From Streptomyces sp. GESEQ-4 (GTDB taxonomy: Bacteria > Actinomycetota > Actinomycetes > Streptomycetales > Streptomycetaceae): a stretch of 64,000 nt of DNA. Location of the stretch: contig NZ_JAFFSU010000011.1 in NCBI RefSeq assembly GCF_017948455.1, positions 1 through 64,000 on the forward strand, written 5' to 3'. The notes below the pieces were generated by a model that was given only the letters and a program-made list of their open reading frames with translations, did no database searches and was not told where the DNA came from. The translations under genes and the position numbers were made by a program. How positions within the stretch are numbered: position 1 is the stretch's first letter; each line of letters starts with the position of its first letter. Positions 51,308 to 59,079 of the stretch are shown here, piece by piece.

Positions 51308-51645
51308 GCCACAGTCGCTGGAAGACCCTGCATGAGCGCAAGCTCACCGAAGGTCTCATCGAGCCGGAGGACGCGGCAGAGGCCCGTCGCGAGATCCGAC
51401 TGTCCATGGCCCTGGCGAAAGCCGTGTACGACCGCCGCACCGAACTCGGCCTCACCCAGACCGAACTCGCCGCCCGTGCCGGTCTCACCCAGGCAAAGAT
51501 CTCCCGCATCGAGGGCTCCGACACCGTGCCGACGTTGCCTCTCCTTGCCAGGCTGGCCAAGGCTCTGGACGCCACCCTGAACATCGCCCTCAACAACGAC
51601 GACACCTGGGTGACGTTCACAGCGCACCGCACCCACGCGGCGTAA
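51304..51645 (+). CDS. HigA-type antitoxin, XRE-family helix-turn-helix
   Basis: This 113-residue protein has a Cro/CI-type helix-turn-helix at about residues 50-100 (RTELGLTQTELAARAGLTQA, then KISRIEGSDTVPTLPLLARLAKAL) and a helical N-terminal part (EPEDAAEARREIRLSMALAKAV). The order toxin then antitoxin is that of higBA systems. It should neutralise the toxin and bind the palindrome at 50893-50912. The gene appears intact. Confidence 0.9.
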   Translation: MSHSRWKTLHERKLTEGLIEPEDAAEARREIRLSMALAKAVYDRRTELGLTQTELAARAGLTQAKISRIEGSDTVPTLPLLARLAKALDATLNIALNNDDTWVTFTAHRTHAA

Positions 51646-51653
51646 GGACGGGG

Positions 51654-51683
51654 CAGCCCTCCGCCCGAGGAGGCGGAGGGCTG
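51654..51683. terminator. Bidirectional terminator after higA
   Basis: CAGCCCTCCGCC (51654-51665) and GGCGGAGGGCTG (51672-51683) form a perfect 12-bp stem with a 6-nt loop, between the convergent higA and acyl-CoA dehydrogenase genes. Confidence 0.85.
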
Positions 51684-51707
51684 TGGAATGCGGGATTACG
51701 GGACGCC

Positions 51708-52865
51708 TTACGGCAGGTTCCGCGCCATCACGATCCGCTGGACCTGGTTCGTACCCTCATATATTTGTGTGATTTTCGCATCGCGCATCATCCGCTCCAC
51801 CGGATAGTCACGCGTGTAGCCATAGCCACCCAGCAGCTGGACCGCGTCCGTCGTGACCTCCATGGCCACGTCGGAGGCGAAGCACTTGGCCGCCGCGCCC
51901 TGGAAGGTGAGGTCGCGGTCGCCGCGTTCGGACTTGGCGGCGGCGGCGTACGTGAGCTGACGGGCGGCCTCGATCTTCATGGCCATGTCCGCCAGCATGA
52001 ACTGAATGCCCTGGAACTCCGCGATCGCCTTGCCGAACTGCTTGCGCTCCTGGACGTAGCCCTTGGCGTAGTCCAACGCCCCCTGAGCGATGCCCAGCGC
52101 CTGCGCGGCGATGGTGATGCGGGTGTGGTCCAGCGTCTTCATCGCCGTGGCGAAGCCGGTGCCCTCCTCGCCGATCATGCGGTCCGCGGGGATGCGGACG
52201 TTGTCGAGGTAGACCTCGCGGGTCGGGGAGCCCTTGATGCCGAGCTTCTTCTCGGGGGCGCCGAAGGAGACGCCCTCGTCGGACTTCTCGACGACGAAGG
52301 CCGAGATGCCCTTGGAGCGCTTCGTCGGGTCGGTCACCGCCATGACCGTGTAGTACTCGGACACGCCCGCGTTGGTGATCCAGCGCTTCACGCCGTTCAG
52401 CACGTAGTGGTCGCCGTCGCGGACCGCCTTGGTCTTCATGCCGGCCGCGTCGGAGCCGGCGTCCGGCTCGGAGAGGCAGTACGAGAACATTCCGTCGCCC
52501 TTGGCGAGCGGCGTCATGTACTTCTTCTTCAGGTCCTCGGAGCCGGAGAGGATCACCGGAAGCGAGCCCAGCTTGTTCACCGCGGGGATGAGGGAGGAGG
52601 ACGCGCAGACACGCGCCACCTCCTCGATCACGATCACCGTGGCGAGGGCGTCGGCGCCCGCGCCGCCGTACGACTCCGGTACGTGAACGGCGTGCAGGTC
52701 GTTGGCGACCAGCGCCTCCAGCGCCTCCTGCGGGAAACGGGCCTCCTCGTCCACCGCTGCGGCGTACGGCGCGATCTTCGCCTCGGCCAGCGAGCGGATG
52801 GCGTCACGGAGCATGTCGTGCTCCTCGGACGGGCGGTACAGGTCGAAGTCAGCCGATCCGGCCAA
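51708..52865 (-). CDS. Acyl-CoA dehydrogenase
   Basis: This 385-residue flavoenzyme introduces the 2,3 double bond of acyl-CoA thioesters. Domain landmarks are the N-terminal helical part (HDMLRDAIRSLAEAKIAPYA), FSYCLSEPDAGSDAAGMKT near residue 133, WITNAGVSEYYTVMAVTD near 160, and the C-terminal QLLGGYGYTRDYPVERMMRD with IYEGTNQVQRIVMAR. The Glu in IYEGTNQ is the usual catalytic base in the short-chain/butyryl group. The start is probably the TTG at 52865. No acyl-CoA partner genes are adjacent, so the substrate is open. Confidence 0.95.
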   Translation of the reverse strand: MAGSADFDLYRPSEEHDMLRDAIRSLAEAKIAPYAAAVDEEARFPQEALEALVANDLHAVHVPESYGGAGADALATVIVIEEVARVCASSSLIPAVNKLGSLPVILSGSEDLKKKYMTPLAKGDGMFSYCLSEPDAGSDAAGMKTKAVRDGDHYVLNGVKRWITNAGVSEYYTVMAVTDPTKRSKGISAFVVEKSDEGVSFGAPEKKLGIKGSPTREVYLDNVRIPADRMIGEEGTGFATAMKTLDHTRITIAAQALGIAQGALDYAKGYVQERKQFGKAIAEFQGIQFMLADMAMKIEAARQLTYAAAAKSERGDRDLTFQGAAAKCFASDVAMEVTTDAVQLLGGYGYTRDYPVERMMRDAKITQIYEGTNQVQRIVMARNLP

Positions 52866-53040
52866 GGTCTCTCACGCTCCAAAGCTGTGATGCTGGCGCT
52901 AATTACCGTTAAGTAACTCAAATTTTAGGGGCAGGCCCACGGGAGGGGTACGTGAGCTTGGCGACAGCGGGAAAACTGCCCGTCAGACCCTCCGACTATG
53001 CTCGGGCCCGCACTGCCGACGAAGACTCCTGGAGCACCCC

Positions 53041-54384
53041 ATGGCCCTCAAGATCACCGTGATCGGCACCGGCTATCTCGGCGCCACGCATGCCGCGGCC
53101 ATGGCGGAGCTGGGGTTCGAGGTGCTGGGCCTCGACGTGGTGCCCGAGAAGATCGAGATGCTGCAGCGGGGCCAGGTCCCGATGTACGAGCCGGGCCTCG
53201 AGGAACTGCTGAGCAAGCATGTCGTGGGCATGGAAGGGTCCTCCGGCCGGCTGCGCTTCACGATGGACTGGGCCGAGGTGGCCGCGTTCGGCGACGTCCA
53301 CTTCGTGTGTGTGAACACCCCGCAGCGCCATGGCGATTACGCGGCCGACATGAGTTACGTCGACAGCGCCTTCGAGCTGCTCGCCCCGCACCTCACCGGC
53401 CCCGCCCTCGTCGTCGGCAAGTCCACCGTCCCCGTCGGCTCCGCCGAGCGCCTCGCCGCCTACCTCGCCACGCACGCGCCGGCCGGCGCGGACGCCGAGC
53501 TGGCCTGGAACCCGGAGTTCCTGCGCGAGGGCTTCGCCGTCCAGGACACACTGCACCCCGACCGGCTCGTCGCCGGTGTGCGCAGCGAGCGGGCGGAGAA
53601 GCTGCTGCGCGAGGTGTACGCCACGCCGATCGCCGAGGGCACGCCCTTCGTCGTCACCGACTTCCCGACCGCCGAGCTGGTGAAGACGTCCGCGAACTCC
53701 TTCCTGGCGACCAAGATCTCGTTCATCAACGCCATAGCCGAGGTGTGCGAGGCCGCGGGCGGCGATGTCGCCAAGCTCGCCGAGGCGATCGGGTACGACG
53801 ACCGGATCGGCAAGAAGTTCCTGCGGGCCGGGATCGGATTCGGCGGCGGCTGTCTGCCGAAGGACATCCGGGCCTTCATGGCACGCGCGGGTGAGCTGGG
53901 GGCCGACCAGGCGCTGACCTTCCTGCGGGAGATCGACTCCATCAACATGCGGCGCCGCGGCCAGATGGTCGAGATGACGCGGGAGGCGCTCGGCGGCGGC
54001 TCCTTCCTCGGCAAGCGGGTCGCCGTGCTCGGCGCCAGCTTCAAGCCGGACTCGGACGACGTCCGTGACTCGCCCGCGCTGAACGTCGCCGGGCAGATCC
54101 ACCTCCAGGGCGGCCAGGTCACGGTGTACGACCCGAAGGGCATGGCGAACGCCCGCAGACTCTTCCCGACCCTCGGCTATGCCGACACCGCCTTCGACGC
54201 CGTCCGGGGCGCCGACGTCGTACTCCATCTCACCGAGTGGCGCGAGTTCCGCGAGCTGGACCCGGCCGCGCTCGGGGAGGTCGCCACGGCCCGTGTCCTG
54301 CTGGACGGGCGCAACGCCCTCGACCCGGAGCTGTGGCGGCGGGCGGGCTGGTCGTACCGCGCGATGGGGCGTCCGACCGCCTGA
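53041..54384 (+). CDS. UDP-glucose 6-dehydrogenase family protein
   Basis: This 447-residue NAD-dependent nucleotide-sugar dehydrogenase makes UDP-glucuronate (or a related product) for envelope polysaccharides. Signatures are the N-terminal Rossmann ITVIGTGYLGATHAAAMAEL, VGKSTVPVGSAERLA, the helix NSFLATKISFINAIAEVCEA, and the catalytic cysteine in GIGFGGGCLPKDI (about residue 265). The C-terminal UDP-binding domain is at about 330-430 (VAVLGASFKPDSDDVRDSPA). GDP-mannose dehydrogenase is the main alternative. A short gap with TTAAGTAACT-rich DNA separates it from the divergent acyl-CoA dehydrogenase gene. Confidence 0.93.
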   Translation: MALKITVIGTGYLGATHAAAMAELGFEVLGLDVVPEKIEMLQRGQVPMYEPGLEELLSKHVVGMEGSSGRLRFTMDWAEVAAFGDVHFVCVNTPQRHGDYAADMSYVDSAFELLAPHLTGPALVVGKSTVPVGSAERLAAYLATHAPAGADAELAWNPEFLREGFAVQDTLHPDRLVAGVRSERAEKLLREVYATPIAEGTPFVVTDFPTAELVKTSANSFLATKISFINAIAEVCEAAGGDVAKLAEAIGYDDRIGKKFLRAGIGFGGGCLPKDIRAFMARAGELGADQALTFLREIDSINMRRRGQMVEMTREALGGGSFLGKRVAVLGASFKPDSDDVRDSPALNVAGQIHLQGGQVTVYDPKGMANARRLFPTLGYADTAFDAVRGADVVLHLTEWREFRELDPAALGEVATARVLLDGRNALDPELWRRAGWSYRAMGRPTA

Positions 54385-54666
54385 CCAAGGAATTCACCGC
54401 TTACCACCCCCTCCCTGAAACCCTCAAACGGGGTTCGAATTCAATTCGAGCAATGTGCGGGAATTGCATACTCTCAACCCGAATTCTTCACGGCCGAATT
54501 GCGCGTATTGACATCGGTGTGGCCCCATCTCACAGCGCACCCCCACCTGAAAGAGAGGCAGGCAACAAGCGCTTAACTGCCGCGTAGTCATGCGGACTCC
54601 ACGCCACCCCCCAATGGTCCCCATTCACTGACGGGAATGACCGGACCATGCCAGGAGTGGGTGATC
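54385..54666. promoter_or_regulatory. A/T-richer promoter region of the copper-related genes
   Basis: This 282-bp gap is clearly less G+C-rich than its surroundings. TCGAATT-C-AATTCGA (54435-54449) is a perfect palindrome, and two more CGAATT words follow at about 54481 and 54496. TTGACA at 54508-54513 is a candidate -35, but no good -10 sits at the right distance. I see no known copper-repressor site. Confidence 0.45.
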
Positions 54667-55299
54667 ATGCCCTTGTTCCGCAAGGCGCAGTGGCCGAGAG
54701 ACCACCGGGACGAATTCGTCGCGGGGGCCCTCGTCGGGGCGGTGGTGATCGTGCTCGGGTACGCGTCGGGTATCGGCCCCTCCGCCGTCCCCGGCGCTGT
54801 CGAGGCCGCCGCTCCCCCTCCGTCGCCGCCCGCGGCCACGGCTCCGCCGAGCGGCACGACGCCGGCTCCCGGGGACTCCGTGCCCGGAGTTCCGGGCTCC
54901 GAGGTTCCGGTGGGCGGCGGGGTGGTGCCGGTGCCCGGAGGAAGCGGCGCGCACACCGGCCACGACAGCGGCGCGGGGCACACCGGCGACGGCTCCGGAC
55001 ACGACCACACCGCTTCGCCCGACCCCGGCGCCACGCCCTCCCCCTCCCCGTCCCCGTCGGGCTCCGCGTCCACGGAACCGCCGCAGGGTGACGACACCTG
55101 CCAGGACGGCGGGGTGCGCCTCGTGGCCCCCCTCCTCACCGGCCTCACCGAGCCGCTGTTCGGCCTCCTCAACGGCAGCGAGGACGACACGGACGACGAG
55201 ACCCCCGAGCCCTCCGCCTCCCCCTGTGTCGGACTCGTCGCCCCCACCGGACTGTTCGGCATCACCAGTGCCTCCCCGCCGCCGGAGGCCACCCCATGA
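54667..55299 (+). CDS. His/Pro/Ser-rich anchored protein of the copper-related set
   Basis: This protein has 210 residues from the ATG at 54667, with AGGAGTGGG upstream. A cytoplasmic start (MPLFRKAQWPRDHRDEF) is followed by one membrane helix at about 18-40 (AGALVGAVVIVLGYASGI). The extracytoplasmic part is rich in Pro and Ser, with a histidine patch (GAHTGHDSGAGHTGDGSGHDH, spanning 21 residues including neighbours) that could bind metal. The end carries two cysteines (TCQDGG and SPCVGL). I know no family for it. It overlaps the CopC-CopD start by four bases, so it belongs to that transcript. Confidence 0.7.
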   Translation: MPLFRKAQWPRDHRDEFVAGALVGAVVIVLGYASGIGPSAVPGAVEAAAPPPSPPAATAPPSGTTPAPGDSVPGVPGSEVPVGGGVVPVPGGSGAHTGHDSGAGHTGDGSGHDHTASPDPGATPSPSPSPSGSASTEPPQGDDTCQDGGVRLVAPLLTGLTEPLFGLLNGSEDDTDDETPEPSASPCVGLVAPTGLFGITSASPPPEATP

Positions 55300-56699
55300 G
55301 CCGCACGACCCGCCGCCGCGCCCTCCTCCTGCTCCTCCTCACACCGCTCCTCTACGGCCTGTTCGGCTCTGCCCCCGCCGCCGCCCACACCGAGCTGGTC
55401 CGCTCGGCCCCCAAGGACGGCGCGGAACTCACCAGGGCCCCCGACCACCTCACCCTCGTCTTCGACGAACCCGTCGACCTCGCCGACGTCCGCGCCATGA
55501 CGCTCGACGGCGACCGGCTCCCCGTGGCCCGTGCGGCGCAGGGCGGCAACGACACCGTGCGGGTGTCCCTCGGCCGTCCCGCGGACGGCGAACTCGCCGT
55601 CGTCTGGTCCGTCGTCGACGAGGAGGACGGCCACGCCTCCTCCGGCCGGCTCACCTTCACCGTCGGCACCGAGAGCGCGGAGAGCACCGCAGGGCCGGCG
55701 GGGACGGCGGCCGTCGCCCAGGACCGCGGCGACGAGGCCACCGCACCTTCTCCCTCGTCCCCGGTGCGGAAGAGTCTCGTCGCCGCTCGCTGGACCGGCT
55801 ATCTCTCGCTGGCCCTGTTCATCGGAGGGCTCGCCTTCGTCGCGCTGCTGTGGCCGCGCGGCGCGGACGAACCCCGGGCACGGGCGCTGCTCACGCTGGC
55901 CTGGGCGGGCGGACTGCTGTCGACGGTCGCGGCGATCGGACTCCAGGGCGCGTACTCCCCCACGCTCGGCTTCGCTCGCGCGGGGGGACCCCCACCTTTC
56001 GGCGGCCTGGGAGACGTACTGCGCCCGGCGACGTACGCGGACGTCCTCACCACCGAGCCCGGCATCGCACTCGCCGCGCGCGGACTGCTGTGGGTGCTCG
56101 CGGCCGTGGTGCTGAGCGCGCTGCTCCAGGGCGGTGCGAGCACGTCCCGCTCACCGGGCTGGCGCGTGGGCGCTCTCGCCGTGACCCTGGGACTGCTCCG
56201 CACGACCGGTATGCGGGGCCACAACTCCGAGGGTAGCGAGCCGACTTGGGGCGCGATCGCCGATCTCGTCCACCTCCTCGGCGCCGCCCTGTGGATCGGC
56301 GGCCTGGCGATGCTCACGCTGGCCGTACTGCCGCGCCGCGAGCCCGGCGAACTCGCGGCGGTGGTGCCCGGCTACTCACGGCTCGCGGCCGTCTCCGTCG
56401 CCGCGATCGCCGCCGCAGGGCTGGTGCTGGCCTGGCAGGTCGTGGGGTCGTACGACGCCCTGCTGCACACCTCGTACGGACAGCTGCTGCTGGTCAAGAC
56501 AGCCGTGCTCGGCGGCGTCCTGGCGGCCGCCCAGTGCAGCCGCCAGTGGGTGCGCACCCGCCTCGATCTCGCCGTGCTGTTGCGCGGCGACGCCGCCACC
56601 GTGCGGCCCTTCGGTGTCTCGGTCGCGGCGGAGACGGGGCTCGTCCTCGTCGTACTCGCCGTGACGAGTCTGCTGGTCACGGCCGATCCCGGCCGCTGA
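55296..56699 (+). CDS. CopC-CopD fusion copper transport protein
   Basis: This 467-residue protein has a signal peptide to about residue 30 with cleavage expected before the His of AAHTELV, the first Cu(II) ligand of CopC domains. The CopC beta-sandwich covers about 31-130 and ends with EEDGHASSGRLTFTV, giving the second His. A low-complexity linker follows, then eight membrane helices of CopD over about 160-465 (HNSEGSEPTWGAIADLVHLL contains the usual conserved His region). Such fusions bind copper outside and move it into the cytoplasm in actinobacteria and bacilli. Translation is coupled to the preceding gene. Confidence 0.93.
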   Translation: MSRTTRRRALLLLLLTPLLYGLFGSAPAAAHTELVRSAPKDGAELTRAPDHLTLVFDEPVDLADVRAMTLDGDRLPVARAAQGGNDTVRVSLGRPADGELAVVWSVVDEEDGHASSGRLTFTVGTESAESTAGPAGTAAVAQDRGDEATAPSPSSPVRKSLVAARWTGYLSLALFIGGLAFVALLWPRGADEPRARALLTLAWAGGLLSTVAAIGLQGAYSPTLGFARAGGPPPFGGLGDVLRPATYADVLTTEPGIALAARGLLWVLAAVVLSALLQGGASTSRSPGWRVGALAVTLGLLRTTGMRGHNSEGSEPTWGAIADLVHLLGAALWIGGLAMLTLAVLPRREPGELAAVVPGYSRLAAVSVAAIAAAGLVLAWQVVGSYDALLHTSYGQLLLVKTAVLGGVLAAAQCSRQWVRTRLDLAVLLRGDAATVRPFGVSVAAETGLVLVVLAVTSLLVTADPGR

Positions 56700-56726
56700 A
56701 CTCCCCTAGAAACAATAGGAGTTGAA

Positions 56727-57710
56727 GTGAAAAGTAGTAATGAGACCGGTGACCGGCGGCGCAGGCCGCCGATCGGGAACCGGTCCCTGCTCGTCGCGGG
56801 ACTCGGTGCGGCCGTGGCTGCCGTCCTCAGCCTCGGGCTGCTGGCGGCCTCGGGTTCCACCACGGCAGCCTCCCAGGAGGCAGCGGGCGCGGCTCAGGCG
56901 CCCGTTGCCGCCGCCGAGGCCCAGCCCGCCGCTGCTGCTGCCGCCGCCGACCACCAGGTCGACATCATGAGTTACAAGTACGGCGACGGGAAGCAACTCG
57001 TCGTCGAGGTCGGCCAGACCGTCCAGTGGACCAACCACGACAGCGCGCCGCACACGGTCACCACGACGAAGGCCCCGGTTTCCTTCGACTCGGGGTCGCT
57101 GGAGCAGGGCGAGTCGTGGTCGTACACCTTCACCAAGGTGGGGACCTACGAGTACTACTGCGCCGTGCACCCGGACATGGTGGCGTCGGTGAAGGTGGTC
57201 GCGGCCTCCGACGGCGGCGGCTCGACGCCGACGCCGACGGCCACGCCGACATCGACCCCCACCGCCACCCCCACGGCGACGCCGACCGCCACCCCGACCA
57301 CCGGGCCGACGGCCACCCCGACGGCCACGGGCGGCACCGGTGACGGCGGCGACGAGCAGTGCGCCAGCGTCCAGAACGTGCTGCTGCCGATCCTCCAGCA
57401 CCTCTACTCGGCGCACCTGGAGCAGTCCCCGGGCCAGCAGGTCCAGGACGCGCTGGCGCTCGACTCGTACATCAAGATGCACACCGTGTGGGTCGAGAGC
57501 ATCCTCAAGCCGGCCATCGAGGATGGCAGCACCGTGCTCGACAGCACGCTCAGTGTGTTCCTTGCACACGTCAACTCCGCCCACCTGGAGGAGTCGCTCG
57601 GGCAGCAGATCACCGATCTGCTCGACGTCGACAGCTACGTGAAGATGCACACCGTCTGGGCCGAGCACATGCTCACGCCCACCACGGACTTCCTCACCAC
57701 CAACTGCTGA
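56727..57710 (+). CDS. Exported cupredoxin with duplicated C-terminal domain
   Basis: This 327-residue protein has an N-terminal signal/anchor at about 19-42 and an Ala-rich spacer. A plastocyanin-like domain at about 75-160 carries type-1 copper ligands His109 (SAPHTV), Cys145, His148 and Met151 (YYCAVHPDM). A Thr-Pro linker at about 165-205 (TPTATPTSTPTATPT) leads to an unfamiliar helical region. There two halves match: SAHLEQSPGQQVQDALALDS at 228-247 and SAHLEESLGQQITDLLDVDS at 284-303, each followed by Y(I/V)KMHTVW.E..L.P. Cys212 and the last residue Cys327 could bridge. It lies 27 bp after the CopC-CopD gene. Confidence 0.88.
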   Translation: MKSSNETGDRRRRPPIGNRSLLVAGLGAAVAAVLSLGLLAASGSTTAASQEAAGAAQAPVAAAEAQPAAAAAAADHQVDIMSYKYGDGKQLVVEVGQTVQWTNHDSAPHTVTTTKAPVSFDSGSLEQGESWSYTFTKVGTYEYYCAVHPDMVASVKVVAASDGGGSTPTPTATPTSTPTATPTATPTATPTTGPTATPTATGGTGDGGDEQCASVQNVLLPILQHLYSAHLEQSPGQQVQDALALDSYIKMHTVWVESILKPAIEDGSTVLDSTLSVFLAHVNSAHLEESLGQQITDLLDVDSYVKMHTVWAEHMLTPTTDFLTTNC

Positions 57711-57728
57711 CCCTCCCCCGAAGGCGGA

Positions 57729-57765
57729 CGCCGGTCCGGCCGAGGCTCAGTCGGCCGGACCGGCG
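57729..57765 (+). terminator. Long-stem hairpin after the first cupredoxin
   Basis: Positions 57729-57743 and 57751-57765 form a perfect 15-bp G+C stem with a 7-nt loop, 19 nt after the stop codon. It probably terminates or trims the transcript before the YceI-like gene. Confidence 0.8.
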
Positions 57766-57824
57766 CCCGCCCCATTCTCCACAACTCCGCCATAGCTCGG
57801 GAACCGCTTTCAAGGAGATCCGGG

Positions 57825-58334
57825 ATGACGACCGTCACCCTGCCCACCGTCCCGCCCCCGCCGGAGTCGCGTGGCACCGCGTCCGCCCTGCCGCTGCCCG
57901 GCCGGTACACCGTGGCCCCCGGCCGCTCGCTCGTCGAACTCACCGCCTGGTACGGCCCGTTGCCCACCCGGCGTCGGCGCATCACCCTCGCCTCGGCCGC
58001 GTTGACCGTGCCCGACGATTCCGAACGCCCCGCCCTGCGCTTCGAGTTCGAGGGCCTCGACCGGGCCGACGCCCCGGTCGCGCTCACCTCCGAGGACGTC
58101 GAACCCCTCGACGGCGGACGGCGGCTGCAGCTGACCGGCGACCTGGAGCTGCGCGGGATCCTCTTCCCCGCCCTGCTGCGTCTGCGCGTCGTGGAACGCG
58201 CCGACGACCGGCTGCTCGTGGTGGGCACCGCGCGGCTGCCGTACCGGCTGCTGCGCCGGGCGACCGGGTTCCGCCTGGGCCTGCTGCGCCCGGCCACGCG
58301 GCTGCGGCTGCTGGTCGCCGCGGAGTTCGCGTGA
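57825..58334 (+). CDS. YceI-like lipocalin-type protein
   Basis: This 169-residue protein has a YceI-type opening (GRYTVAPGRSLVELTAWYG near residue 27) followed by alternating beta strands (ALRFEFEGLDRAD, RRLQLTGDLELRGILFPALL). YceI proteins form a lipid-binding barrel. There is no signal peptide, and the C terminus is Arg/Leu-rich. The assignment is from pattern and is moderate. AAGGAG lies upstream of the ATG, and the stop overlaps the GTG of the second cupredoxin, so the two are coupled. Confidence 0.65.
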   Translation: MTTVTLPTVPPPPESRGTASALPLPGRYTVAPGRSLVELTAWYGPLPTRRRRITLASAALTVPDDSERPALRFEFEGLDRADAPVALTSEDVEPLDGGRRLQLTGDLELRGILFPALLRLRVVERADDRLLVVGTARLPYRLLRRATGFRLGLLRPATRLRLLVAAEFA

Positions 58335-59029
58335 AAACGGCACGGTGGGCGGCCCTGTCCGCCGTACTCGCCCTCGTCGCCCTCCTGGTGGCCGTCCCCG
58401 GCGAAGCGTCGGCGGCCACATACCAGGTGACGATGAAGGGGTACGCCTTCGTGCCCGCGCGCCTGACCGTCCCCGCCGGATCCACGGTGACCTGGACCAA
58501 CCAGGACACGGCACCGCACGACGTGAAGACCACCTCGGGCCCGGTCTCGATCCACTCCCCCATGCTGGACAAGGGCGAGAGCTGGAGCTTCACGTTCGGC
58601 ACGGCGGGTTCGTACGGCTACTACTGCACCGTGCACCCGGACATGACGGCCGGGATCACGGTCCGGGCGGCGGCACCCGCCACCTCCGCGGCGCCCACGC
58701 GGACCCACACTCACCAGGAGACGAGCACGGGCGGGCAGCAGGAGGACCACTCCGAGCATGCCGAGACGGCCACGGTCAGGCCGACGGCGAGGGCGCCGCG
58801 ATCGCCCTCCTCAACCCCGTCCATGGCCATGCCCACGACCACCGCCGCGGCCGTGCCGTCCGCCTCGCCCTCGGTGGCCGCGGCTGCTCCCCAGACGCAG
58901 CCCGTCGCCTCGGCCCGGCCACTGGACCCGCTGCTCCTGCTGACCGGGATCGTCGCCGGTGTCGCCGTACTGTGCCTCCTGTTGGTCGGCTCCCGTGCGG
59001 CCGCTCCTCGCGGAAGGGACGAGCCCTAG
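58331..59029 (+). CDS. Membrane-anchored cupredoxin
   Basis: This protein has 232 residues from the GTG at 58331, which overlaps the previous stop. A signal peptide at about 1-28 precedes a plastocyanin-like domain at about 30-113 with ligands His63 (TAPHDV), Cys99, His102 and Met105 (YYCTVHPDM). A His/Thr/Ser/Pro-rich stretch (TRTHTHQETSTGGQQEDHSE) and a C-terminal helix at about 200-222 (LLLLTGIVAGVAVLCLLLVG) with a short basic tail follow. It therefore probably faces outward and is held in the membrane. It is related to the cupredoxin at 56727 but lacks the duplicated domain. Confidence 0.9.
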   Translation: MKTARWAALSAVLALVALLVAVPGEASAATYQVTMKGYAFVPARLTVPAGSTVTWTNQDTAPHDVKTTSGPVSIHSPMLDKGESWSFTFGTAGSYGYYCTVHPDMTAGITVRAAAPATSAAPTRTHTHQETSTGGQQEDHSEHAETATVRPTARAPRSPSSTPSMAMPTTTAAAVPSASPSVAAAAPQTQPVASARPLDPLLLLTGIVAGVAVLCLLLVGSRAAAPRGRDEP

Positions 59030-59079
59030 CCGTCCCGGGCGCGGGACCCGTCCCGGAAGGGATCCCTTACGGTCCCGGC

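Noticed and set aside
54590..54631. Thirteen-codon ORF before the copper-related genes as another regulatory leader peptide
   Set aside because: It has no run of a meaningful amino acid, no good ribosome site and no conserved feature I can point to.
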